Below, piece after piece: positions 1 to 9,318 of a stretch of DNA of 64,000 bases. Under the pieces are notes generated by a model, which did no database searches, was not told the origin of the DNA, and saw only the letters and a list, made by a program, of their open reading frames with translations. The stretch is taken from assembly GCF_018691265.1 (NCBI RefSeq), contig NW_024881327.1:25103936-25167935 (forward strand). Reading direction: 5' to 3'. This DNA is from Tyto alba. Taxonomy: Eukaryota > Chordata > Aves > Strigiformes > Tytonidae. How positions within the stretch are numbered: position 1 is the first letter of the stretch; the number at the start of each line of letters is the position of its first letter. Made by a program: the position numbers and the translations under genes.

Positions 1-2514
1 ACCTGGAGAATGAGGAAAACTTGGAACAAGGAAAGACGGAAGATCTTTTGCAAATTTACAGCCTTCTGTGCTGTCTGTCTTTCCACTACGCATTTCCGTT
101 TTCTCCTTAGCCTTTTCAGCTAAGTTACCCTTAAAAGTGGAAGCGACATCCTCCTTTGAATCAGTGGATGAGCCGGTGAATCTGCCCACAGCCACTGTTT
201 CGTTGCCTTTTGCCACACTTACATTTTCAGCATCTGAATTGGTTTTTGAAGCTTCTGAAAATTTCTGCCACGCTGGTGTTATCGAGAACTTTGCATTTGC
301 AGAGAGGGTTTTCCTCAGGTTGCCATGGGGACCACCCCGTCCTCGGGGTGTCCAGTCGTCACTGCGTCTGCAGACACTTACTCGGTCTCTCTCATTATAT
401 TTGCTGTTTTCTGCATTCTTTAGGATTCTGGAACGGATAGAGGCCCACTCAGCTAGTACAGCCTGATTGTTCAATGCCTCCTGTGCATATTTCATTTTAC
501 TGCTGCTGGACTTGAGGTTCTGGGTTTTTTTCTGGGCCTTCTCTGGTGAAGGAATAGTCACAGTTTTCCTCTCTTCTGTTAAGCCAAGTAACGATTTACA
601 AGCCGTGTCCTTTATCTGGTTCAAGTTAACTGCCGTGCCACACAGCTGGGCTCCAGTAACCAAAATAGCTGTATGGGGTACACACACAGCTGACGGGAGT
701 GTATGAGAGCCCTTGCCGGCAGTGTGCATCCTGCAGTCTTTGATGGATGGAGAAGAAAGTCCTGCTCCTTTGACGGGCATGACTGGACTCAGATTTACTT
801 TCTGAAATATGATCTGTTTATCTCCAGAAGACACTTGAAATGTGAAGGGTCTGGATGCAGTTTGTCTTTCATCTACCTCTTGCCACCGAAGTTCTTCCCC
901 TATTCGCTTTTGTTCCTGAGCCTCAGCTTCTCTCTTCAGTTTCTGGGCTAGGACTTCTTCTACCATTTTATTCCCTTTTTCTGGCTGTTTGACTTTTTGG
1001 GATCTTGATCCTTCTTGGAGCTTCTCCTCTACTGGATGCCTATCAGCCCCTCCAGAACACAACTGATCCTTGTCCTGTTGCTGTTCCAAAGATTTTTCTT
1101 GTTGGTTTTGCTGAAGATTTTGTCCTTCTGTGTCTACCTTCTGCTCTTCCAGCTTGTTCCATTCTTGTTCATTTTGTTCCTTTTGCTGCTTCAGTTCATC
1201 TTGTTGCATGCCCTCTGCACTTTCCATGTGCATTTGTTTTGTTAGCTTGTGTTTTCTCTGCTCTTCCCGTTTCTTTTTCTGATCTATTACTTGTTGTTGT
1301 TGTTCCTTCTCTGTCTTTTCTCCTTTCTCCTTCAAATGCTGCCTTTGTTCCTCCTGTTTCTTCTGTTGTTCAAGGCTCTCAGCTTCTTTCTCCTGCTTCA
1401 GTTCTATTTCAGCTTCTTGAAGCTCTTTCTCTTCTAGCTCTTGTCTCTGCTTTTCTTCCTTATTTTTTTCCTTGAGTTCATTTTGTTCCTCCAGACAATT
1501 TATTTCTTCCTCTTGACACTGTTTTTCAATCTTGTGTTGCCTTAATTCTTCCAGCTCTACCCTCTTCTGCTCTTCCAACTCCTGTCTCTGTTTCTCCTCC
1601 AGCTCCTTGCACCTCTGCTCTTCCCGTTCCTGATGCTTCTGCTCCTCCAATTCCTGACATCTCTGCTCTTCCAGTTCCCAGCACTTCTGCTCTTCCAGCT
1701 CTCGTCTCTGTTGCTCTTCTCGTTCCTGGTGCTTCTGTTCCTCCAGCTCTTGTCTCTGTTGCTCTTCTCGTTCCTGGTGCTTCAATTCCTCCAGCTCTCG
1801 TCTTTGTTGTTCCTCCCATTCTCGGCATCTCTGCTCCTCCAGCTCTCGTCTCTGTTGTTCCTCCCGTTCCTGGTGCTTCTGCTCCTCCAGCTCTCGTCGT
1901 TGTTGCTCCTCTTGTTCCTGGTGCTTCTGCTCCTCCAGTTCTCGTCTCTGTCGCTCCTCTTGTTCTTGGTGCTTCTGCTCCTCCAGCTCTTGTCTCTGTT
2001 GCTCCTCCCATTCCTGGAGCTTCTGCTCCTCCAGCTCTCGTCTCTGTTGCTCCTCCAACTCCTTCTGCCTCTGCTTCTCCAGTTCCTGGCACCTCTGCTC
2101 ATCCAGCTCTTGCCTCTTTTCAGCCTCCAGCAGTCTTCTCTCCTCTTTATGGCATGTTTGCTCTTCTGTTTTCAAGGATGTCTCTCCTTCAGGGAGATAC
2201 TGCCTCCTCTCTTCTTCACAACGTCTTCTCTCCTGCTCTTTCTGCATCTGCTCAAGTTCTTGGCACCTTTGTTCTTCCATTTCTCTTTGCTCTTCCATTT
2301 CTACAATCTGTCTTATCCTTTCGGCCTCTATGATCCCCCAGTGATCTTCAATTCTTTTCTCCTCTTCCAGCTGAAGCTCATTCTGCTCATCTCTGTTCTG
2401 GATTAGTTTATCTGCTATGATGTGTCCATTATAACCTGGGTATCTGTCATCTCCATACAGCTGAGTTTCTAGGTCCTCTGGCTCAAACTCTGTTATTGTT
2501 AAACTCTGTGATCC
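1..2514 (-). CDS. CRACD: CRACD exon 8, large Glu/Gln/Lys/Arg-rich exon (partial)
   Basis: The acceptor is CCAATTTTAG|GGATCA, in phase 0. I checked every codon down to position 1, 838 codons, and found no stop. The order is: an acidic segment (SLTITEFEPEDLE, about residue 267 on); a long E/Q/K/R-rich helical stretch (about 315-790) with ten 16-residue repeats (419-578); RWQEVDERQ (806-814) leading to FTFQVSSGDKQIIFQKVNLS; VPHTAILVTGAQLCG; AEWASIRSRILKNAE; AKFSITPAWQKFSE; and EGCKFAKDLPSFLVPS near the edge. The non-repeat blocks align closely with human CRACD. The helical stretch is predicted to be a single helix or coiled coil, with no enzymatic domain. The last bases read CCAG|GT, so the exon may actually end at position 3. 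Confidence 0.95.
1570..2049 (-). repeat. Coding 48-bp tandem repeat array (10 units)
   Basis: Ten consecutive 48-base units encode variants of QQRRELEEQKHQEREE (residues 419-578). The first seven units are close copies that differ mainly at the fourth, eleventh, twelfth and fifteenth positions (R or Q; K or R; H, L or C; R, Q or W). Units 8 to 10 are more diverged (for example QRCQELEEQKHQEREE and QRCKELEEKQRQELEE). The flanks continue with looser E/Q/R-rich sequence. All units keep the frame. The period of 16 residues does not match the heptad, so it more likely forms an extended charged helix than a classical long coiled coil (inference). Confidence 0.93.
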
Positions 2515-3928
2515 CTAAAATTGGGACACAAGTTTGGAGTTACTGAATATGGCCTATTGGCTTGTTATTCTTTACAGTGAACAATCAGTTGCAAATGCAA
2601 AACAACTTAAAAACAAAAACAAAAAAAAACAACAAAACAACACGATAATTTAGATCCAGAGCCAACAGACCCACCCCAATTTATGGATCACATCATCACA
2701 GATCCCATGCCTCTCACCTATTCAGATGATACAGAAGCCCAAGGAACAGAGCACAAGTTTCGTATGCCTGTTCTACTACTTAGAACTCCATCCTTTAAGC
2801 CTGAAATAATTATCATCTGCTTAAGGGCATTGTTTTGCCAGTTCTTGCACAGCAAATCTAGCTGTTACTTGCAGAGACAGAAGCTGTTGCCTACAGAAAA
2901 GAGCTCTGCGATGCTAGCCAGGAAAGAACACTGCTCAGGAAAACACAATTTGGTTGCTTGTCACAAATCCCAGGACAACACAATTTGGTTGTTTGTCACA
3001 AGTCAGGATATCTTCCCCATTAGCTGTGCTGAGACTCCAGATTTATTGCAGGAACTGTGGGACCACGCATCAACAGAGAACCAAGAGCAACCCCAGCGAT
3101 ACTGTACTGAGGCATGTGCTACCTGCAGACTGGTTCTCCACGCTTGCCCCACAGCCCTGGCATGTGCAAAAAACTGAATGCAGATCTTCTCTACAGCTTA
3201 CTCCTTGTCTCTGTAGTGACATGGTCTGAAGATGAGCTGCACCTGAAGAGCGCTTCCCAGCGCTTTCCTTGTGGAAAACAGCTCAGCTAATGCCCTGTCT
3301 AGCTATCATTTGGCTCCAGTTAAACAGTCTGTTTAACAATCTGTTAACTGTTAAACTAGAATTTTATATTTCGCTTTAGAGCTGTAGCAAGAGCTGTGTT
3401 ACTTAAGTCTTGCTCTTTCCTATAAGACAATATTATCACTGTCAGAACCCAGGCCAGTTTTAGAGAATTTAATTTTTTCCCAGTCAAATTTTGCACTATC
3501 TGATTGCCTGTACCAGAGCAGCATTAACAGTGGAAGATATCCTTCAGACATTTATGACCTAATTTTTTTACTAGAGAAACTAGAATCAGGACGCTTTCCC
3601 AATGTAAAATCTTAGTGCAAGTGCTCCAGGTGCAAGTAGTATTCGTCTCAACCGGCTCTATTAATACTTCTTTGCATCCTCTCTCCAGCTAGGGTTTCAT
3701 CTTTAGGTCCCTATCTTGAAACCAAGACAAAATGAAATGCATTTTGTTTTGCCTTGAAGACATGAGATTTGTTGAAGCAGCTTTCAATAGCGCTCTCTAA
3801 CAGTGTTAATCACACCTGAAGACAGTCCTCTGTCTATAGCTACTCCTGGTACACTCAGTTACAGTTATTTTGTACCCAGCTTCAAAGGCAACACTCCTCC
3901 TCTCGCTGTTTGGCCGGTGATTCAATAC
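2515..3928 (-). other. CRACD intron 7
   Basis: This intron of 1414 bases separates exon 7 from the large exon. Its first 123 bases (3806-3928) stay open in the coding frame. It contains a short imperfect direct repeat of 35 bases at about 2944-3013 (CACAATTTGGTTG twice). Plus-strand reading frames of up to 164 codons at 2683-3177 have no recognisable motif and I treat them as chance. Confidence 0.85.
2944..3013. repeat. Short direct duplication, 35-bp period
   Basis: CACAATTTGGTTG[C/T]TTGTCACAA occurs at 2944 and again at 2979 with only a few differences. Two copies only. It is probably a simple local duplication. Confidence 0.7.
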
Positions 3929-4111
3929 CTTTGTCAATCTCTTGTGCTTTCTTGACATCCTCTGCTTCTTTGGCTTTACTGACAGCTTGTGTTTAGCTGC
4001 ACTGTTGTCTAGACGAGCAACAGCCTGGGGAACTGCATCCAAATTGATTGTTTCAATGGTGCCAGAACAGGAAAACTGTCTTTTTGGCCGAGATGATTTG
4101 ACTGGAGTGAC
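3929..4111 (-). CDS. CRACD: CRACD exon 7 (RPKR motif and basic region)
   Basis: The acceptor is TACAAACAG|GTCACT and the donor is ACAAAG|GTATTG. The exon is 183 bases, 61 codons, phase 0 at both ends, covering residues 203-263. It begins VTPVKSSRPKRQFSCSGTIE, continues through INLDAVPQAVARLDNSAAKH, and ends in a Lys/Arg-rich run, KPKKQRMSRKHKRLTK. Human CRACD has APVKPSRPKRHFSSAGTIES in the same place. RPK is the core tripeptide of capping-protein-interaction motifs in other regulators, so this exon is a candidate contact site for capping protein (inference). I chose this donor because it leaves phase 0, as exon 8 needs. The frame runs on for 40 codons into the intron, where a CAG|GTGTGA site would leave the wrong phase. 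Confidence 0.93.
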
Positions 4112-5415
4112 CTGTTTGTATCACAAACACAAGAAGCTATTATTAAGCTATTTGTTCCAGATAAATAAATTGATAGATAATGCACACACACACAAAAAGC
4201 TTTTGCAGTTTTGAATTCAAAAGCATTATTAGCAGAAAAGATTTCAAATCATGTTTTTCCATATTACAAATCATGAACTTTGGACATGAAAGTTACAGCT
4301 GTAATATTTTCCTACTTCCAGTACTACATGTTTTTATACTTTTCACTTAAAAATTACTTAGACCATTCTAACTGTTTTTTCGCAGTTTAGCTCCACTCTG
4401 AAGTTGTTGGGAATGGAAAGGGCAGAGTCAGGGCTTTAAGCAACATCAAACACTGGGACATATTAAAGTTTGCTTACTGTGGAAAAAATATCTACACGTT
4501 TAAATAATTTAGATTATACACTTTAGGGATGAGCATATCGGATTGGCTTATCTCAAGCATTATAAAAGAACAGCTACGGAGTTGTACTGTCTGCATGGGA
4601 GAAGACTACAGTACTGGATCTCAGATCAGCACAGTGCCTGCAGAAAACTTTCCCCCCACAGTCTCGTGGAGTTGTCCAAGCTAGCACCAAGAACAGCAAA
4701 AAAATAAAATAAGACACTACTGGCTGATTGGTGCTTTTCTCTCCTGCCCTTCAAATATTTGGGTTCAGAAAGTGCAAACACAAGCAAAGTGATTTAGTGA
4801 GACTCCTCTCATGATTAAATACAGTGGAACTGTACATCTAGATGTGTAAGAGGGAGCCTTTCATCAGTGGCTCCCGTAAGTCACCGAGCTATCATCCTGA
4901 GACTTGTATTTGGCACAGTCCAAGTAGAAAAAGAAGACAGAAAAAAAAAAAAAAAAAAAACCACGAAGGGAGAAAACATCTTCTATAAGAAAAGAAAATC
5001 ACATACCTTGTTTTCAAGACAGCTCTGTAATCTTCTGAGGTTAAACATATGCTAATCAGGGAACCAATTACTTAAAAGCTGATGGAGCATTTTGCATATG
5101 CTTATTGAATTACATGTAGGCATAACAAAGTAGCAAAAGTACTTATGAAAATGATGTCTCTATGATTAATACATCAAATGCAGGAATGCTGCAAGACTGG
5201 CAGAGACAGAGTTCTGCTGTTTCCTGCAATTAGCTCTTACAGATTTCTCAATCTTACTTATTGCTTATTTACTAGACCCAAAACTGCACAACGTTTGCAA
5301 AATCTTGGATGATCAATGAAACAGCCAAATATGTATTAAAGCAAAAACTGTCAGGCTTCTAACAACTAAAATTAGAAAGTAACTCAGTGCAAACCAAGTA
5401 TAAAAGTTTTTTTAC
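4112..5415 (-). other. CRACD intron 6
   Basis: This intron of 1304 bases contains a run of 20 A at 4941-4960 (T20 in the transcript) and a short CA tract near 4180-4195. No other feature was recognised. Confidence 0.85.
4941..4960. repeat. A20 homopolymer
   Basis: An uninterrupted A run preceded by A/G-rich sequence. No attached SINE or LINE body is recognisable. Confidence 0.9.
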
Positions 5416-5484
5416 CTTTTCATCCACTTCATGTCCTGTTCCAGGCAAATCCATTGTTCTCAACAAATCTGGAGTGTCAGTGGA
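5416..5484 (-). CDS. CRACD: CRACD exon 6
   Basis: The acceptor is CTTGTTTTCTAG|TCC and the donor is GAAAAG|GTAAAA. The exon is 69 bases, phase 0 at both ends, 23 codons: STDTPDLLRTMDLPGTGHEV then DEK. The human counterpart is SSDTPSSLSPLNLPGAGSEMEEK, with the same length and the same boundary residues, so exon structure is conserved. No domain or catalytic motif is visible. The segment is short, acidic and probably unstructured. Because it is frame-neutral it could be skipped without breaking the protein, though nothing here shows that it is. Confidence 0.93.
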
Positions 5485-6256
5485 CTAGAAAACAAGAAGA
5501 TTAACACAGCTAGATATTAAAATGTAAAGGGCCTAATAAATATGGTTCAAAGGACTTGTGAAATCATTCATGTTAGGGTAGGATTTTTACCCTGTTTCCT
5601 GTTACTGCAGGACTGATGGTAAATAATTCTTGTTCCTAAATGCCACGAGTTTCTCTTTGCTGCTTCTTGAATCACTGCTGTCTGTACAGAAGCAGTTGCT
5701 GCTACAAGACACTACAAAAGGCAAAACACTCACGGTTCTTTAACAAGATGACCAGGTTCCAAATCAAAAGAAAGAGCACAGCTTTGGAGGATTTCGATCA
5801 GATCTTAATATCTTTATTTTCTCCTGACCTACACCTGAGGAAAAAATATAGGAACCTTGATCAAGCATTCCTTCTGCTGCAAGGAGTTTCAACTCCAGAT
5901 TCTTGATGATGACTCTTCTTACAAAGCAAACTGGTGCCCCCAGCACAATCACAGCCTAGCAGTCACTAGGACTCCCTAGCTACCGTCCCTCTCTAAGCCA
6001 TCTCACAGGAGGGGATTTTTAAGGCACAGGCAGGAGGCAGGGGTTGAAGCAGCATTTCTCAGGAGGCGGGGGGGGGGTGTGTGATCCCAGCTGGACACCA
6101 GGTACCCACCAAAGCTGCTCTATCACTCCCCCTCCTCAACAGGACTGGGGGAGAAAATATAATGAAAGACTTGTGGGTGGAGATAAGAACAGGGAGAGAT
6201 CAGTCACCAACTACCGTCACGGGCCAAACAGATTCAACTTGTGGAAAGTAACTTAA

Positions 6257-6262
6257 TTTATT
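6257..6262 (-). terminator. AATAAA polyadenylation signal in LTR copy 1
   Basis: On the minus strand TTACAATAAATTAAG is followed within about 30-60 bases by G/T-rich sequence (CTGTTTGG, GGTAGTTGGTG). It is placed as expected for an LTR poly(A) signal, and it is in the sense direction of CRACD within intron 5. Whether it is used is unknown. Confidence 0.5.
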
Positions 6263-6477
6263 GTAAATTAAATCAGAGTAGGATAATGATAAATAAATCC
6301 TAAAACACCTTCCCCCCACATCCCTCCCTTCTTCCTGGCCTGATCTCTTTTCATAATTTCTCTACCTCCTCCCCCTGAGTGGCACAGGGGGATGGGGAAT
6401 GGGGGTTGCAGTCAGTTTATCACACGTTATCTTTGCTGCTCCTTCCTCCTCAGAGGAAGGACTCCTCACACTCTTCC

Positions 6478-6890
6478 CCTGCTCCAGCGTGGGGTCCCTC
6501 CCACGGGAGACAGTCCTCCACAAACTTCTCCAATGTGACTCCTTCCCACGGGCTGCAGCTCTTCACAAACTGCTCCAGCGTGGGTCCCTCCCACGGGGTG
6601 CAGTCCTTCAGGAACAGACTGTTCCAGCGTGGGTCCCCCACGGGGTCACAAGTCCTGCCAGCAAACCTGCTCCAGCGTGGGCTCCTCTCGCCATGGGGCC
6701 ACAGGTCCTGCCAGGAGCCTGCTCCAGTGTGGGCTTCCTACAGGGTCACAGCCTCCTTTGGGCACCCACCTGCTCTGGTGTGGGGTCCTCCGTGGGCTGC
6801 AGGTGGGTACCTGTTCCACCGTGGGCCTCCACGGGCTGCAGGGCACAGCCTGCCTCACCATGGCTTTCACCACGGGCTGCAGGGGAATCT
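6478..6890 (-). repeat. Imperfect ~45-50 bp tandem array inside LTR copy 1
   Basis: About nine diverged units on the plus strand begin with variants of CTGCTCCAGCGTGGG (near 6479, 6525, 6571, 6621, 6668, 6719, 6771, 6811 and 6856). Several carry GTGGGTCCCTCCCAC, a perfect 5-bp stem around a 5-base loop. Long reading frames here (for example 6399-6935 plus) come from the lack of stops in GC-rich repeats and are not genes. Confidence 0.8.
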
Positions 6891-9153
6891 CTGCACTGGT
6901 GTCTGAAGCAAACCCTTCCCCTCCTTCTTCACTGACCTTGATGTCAGCAGGGCTGTTTCTCTTACACATTCACACTCCTCTCTCCTGCTGCAATTGAGCA
7001 GCAATTTTTCCCCCCCTTCTTAAATATGTTATCACAGAGGTGCTACCACCATGGCTGATGGGCTTAGACTTGGCCAGTGATGAAGCTCCTGGCTCTACTG
7101 GACTTGGGGGAAGCTTCTAGCAGTTTCTCACAGAAGCCACGCCTGTGGACCTGCCACTACCAAAACCTTGCCATGCAAACTCAATACATCATCACACCCA
7201 GAAACATTGTTTTTAACCATTACATCACATTATTGCTTCATAACCTAATGAATGTTGGGATCCCAATATACCAGGTGCACATGATTGTTAGCATAAAGCC
7301 TAAAAAATCGACTTTACAAATAGAGGGCAAATGAAACCCAGAACTCTTGCCATCAATCCAAGTTACTCAGTCAGGAAAATCGGAAGTCACAAAGCAACAC
7401 AGGAAATCTATTTGAAGTAGAGCAGTGCTATGGGGTCACGGCCACCAACTCCTGAGAGAAGCCATCCCGTCCCCCAAGGACCTATGCAGATAAACACACA
7501 GGGGAGTTGTAAGGCCAACAGCAGAGACAGGAGCAGAAACCAGGCAACCTGCCGTGCACCAGAAATTTCTGATAAAGCCGGTAAAGAGTAGCGCGCAGAA
7601 AGAGAAAAGGAAAGTACCGAGTGCTCTGGCTGACCCTGTGCATGCAGTGTTGGTTTGTTTGTATCTACAATGTCCTCTGAGCAGGTATGTTTACCCCTTC
7701 AGCATTTGGAAAAAGAATTATGCAAAGGTGCATTCATTTTGTTTTCAAAACACAATATTTAAAAGAGTAGGTGGTAAGGACTGAATTTCTCCCTCCTTAT
7801 TACACAAAGGTACTCTAGTGTTTTTTTAGTGCTTGAATTATTTTCTCCTTTGAGCTGGAAGTCACTAGGTGACATTCAGGTCTTCTGCAGGAGCCAGCAA
7901 GAAGGCTGACTGCAGAGAATCTATGTTGGTCTCAAACACAGAGTTTCGCCTAGTACGAGGGTAGATAGCCAAAGCCTGTCCACACTCCTACTGCGCTCTT
8001 TGTGCTCTTGGTTCACCACAACTGAATGCTTCAGAAGGGAGTATTTGTGAAGCAGAAAAAAAAACCACCTTACTTTGGCTGCATTTTTTATCCTTCCAGA
8101 CAGCAGAGGGAGAGTCTTGAGTGTGCAGGTCCTACCCAAATGCCTGACTCCCTGACAGGTCCAGCCACAGCCACGGAGGAAGTGGTCACAGAGGACCTAT
8201 GTTGCCCCTTGAAGACTGGTGAAGAATTTAGGCCACCTCAACCATAAATCTCCCTTCTGTGTGTTTGGCTGAATATAGGCATGAGCTGCAGAGGGCACTT
8301 ACTGCCTTCACTCTTCACGCAGCTACCACTAGTGCTCATGAACACGAGAGGAGGCTCATGCCCTAGTAACCCTCCAGTAATCCTGGAGGGTTGCATGTGC
8401 ATGGTGGGTTGCTGTGTGCCTTCCCCAAGGGTTCTCATGCACAAAGTCAGCCTCCTCCGGGCAGGGAAGGATGTCCCTCTGTCCCCCACACTCCCTTCAG
8501 CCATTGCAGCAACACACAGAACAAGTCTTGCCCTAGAGGATTTCCCAAGAGCTTCTGTCACTCACCATGTTTCTTTGTCTGAACAAGACCTTTCTTGGAC
8601 ACGTGAATGCCCACAGTTCCTGGAATCAAAATCTTCATAGATAATTTGAATAATTATTTGAATTATACTGGACATTTGGATTTAAGGAGCATTCTGAAAA
8701 TGTTTCTCTCCCTTCGTCTTTGGTTCATGTCCATGGGAAATACAGATATTTACCCCAAGACCCAGAATTTTACGGATTTAGGCTCTCATTTTGCAATGAT
8801 TTTCCTTTTTGCCATTTGATGCTGTGAACGACTTTTCATGCTGGCAAGTCCATATTTCAAGACACAAAAGTCTCAGAAAAATCTCCTGTCTTCTAGCTAC
8901 ACTGCGAGTGATGTCTGCATTGCTGGAAGTCCAGAGCAAATGTTCAAACTGGTAATTCTCTAGAACTCAGCTCAGGATGCCAAGAGCACACGCCTCTCAC
9001 CAGTCCAAGAAGCACGGGCTGAGAGATCCCACCCACATAAAACAGCCCTCTGAGCTCAGCTACGCCTCGCTGGAGACAACTGCAACACTCCAGCAAACTT
9101 TACTGTTTTACTACTGCTATAAAGCCATGAATATGTCAATTTAAAGTGCTTAC

Positions 9154-9318
9154 TTTATTACCACTGTCTGAGATCACAGTGTCTTGCTGATTCTCAATCT
9201 CCATGGGACTACTGAGCAACACATCCTCTTCTATACTAGCGTTTGCCTCCCCCATTGTCCTCACAGAAATTGTCATTTGTGGAGGCTGCCCAAATTTTAT
9301 ATTCTTGGCCAACTGTTG
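9154..9318 (-). CDS. CRACD: CRACD exon 5
   Basis: The acceptor follows a 16-base T run and ends TTGTTTTTCAG; the donor is AATAAA|GTAAGC. The exon is 165 bases, phase 0 at both ends, 55 codons. It encodes QQLAKNIKFGQPP, an acidic stretch around EANASIEEDVLLSSPMEIEN, and QQDTVISDSGNK. Human CRACD has the matching QQLGKNIKFGQ, ASLEEDLFLTSPMEI and QQDIVLSDAENK. The Ser/Pro in LLSSPMEIE is a plausible proline-directed phosphorylation site (inference). The acceptor reads CAG-CAA-CAG, so a second AG six bases in could give a form lacking the two leading Gln residues. Confidence 0.96.

Larger units (their letters stand above)
6078..7188 (-). mobile_element. Solo LTR of an avian endogenous retrovirus (copy 1)
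   Basis: Read on the minus strand it begins TGTATTGAGTTTGCATGGCA at 7188 and ends near ATCACACACC at about 6078, some 1.1 kb, in the same sense as CRACD. It shows a TATA-like CATATTTAAG at about 7020-7028, a tandem GC-rich array at 6478-6890, and an AATAAA at 6257-6262 followed by G/T-rich sequence. Its beginning and array are shared with the inverted copy at 27139-27843. I recognise the overall sequence as an LTR type common in bird genomes, but I cannot assign a Repbase family. No internal gag, pol or env sequence adjoins it. No clear target-site duplication is visible, partly because a G run abuts the low-coordinate end. Confidence 0.75.
5485..9153 (-). other. CRACD intron 5
   Basis: This intron of 3669 bases is largely taken up by an LTR at 6078-7188 in the same orientation as the gene. 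The rest (5485-6077 and 7189-9153) is unique-looking sequence in which I see no gene. Confidence 0.85.

Noticed and set aside
1526..2406. Long open frames in other frames over the repeat array (plus strand 1633-2406, Leu-rich; minus strand 1526-2092, Gly/Ala/Thr-rich)
   Set aside because: They are the antisense and shifted frames of the E/Q/R-rich CRACD exon. Repetition and the lack of stops explain their length. Only the frame joined by splice sites matches a known protein.
2683..3177. 164-codon plus-strand frame
   Set aside because: It lies in intron 7 with no motif, no splice context and ordinary intronic composition.
3800..3928. Using CAG|GTGTGA near 3806 as the exon 7 donor
   Set aside because: It would leave phase 2 and throw the large exon out of frame, while the donor at 3928 gives phase 0 and a length matching the human exon.
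6379..6997. Several overlapping frames of 100-180 codons
   Set aside because: All lie within the GC-rich LTR array, on both strands and in several frames at once. No viral or host protein motif is present.
6072..7194. Target-site duplication around LTR copy 1
   Set aside because: The bases after the CA end (TCATCA) do not match the G run before the TG end. The low-coordinate boundary is blurred by the G run.
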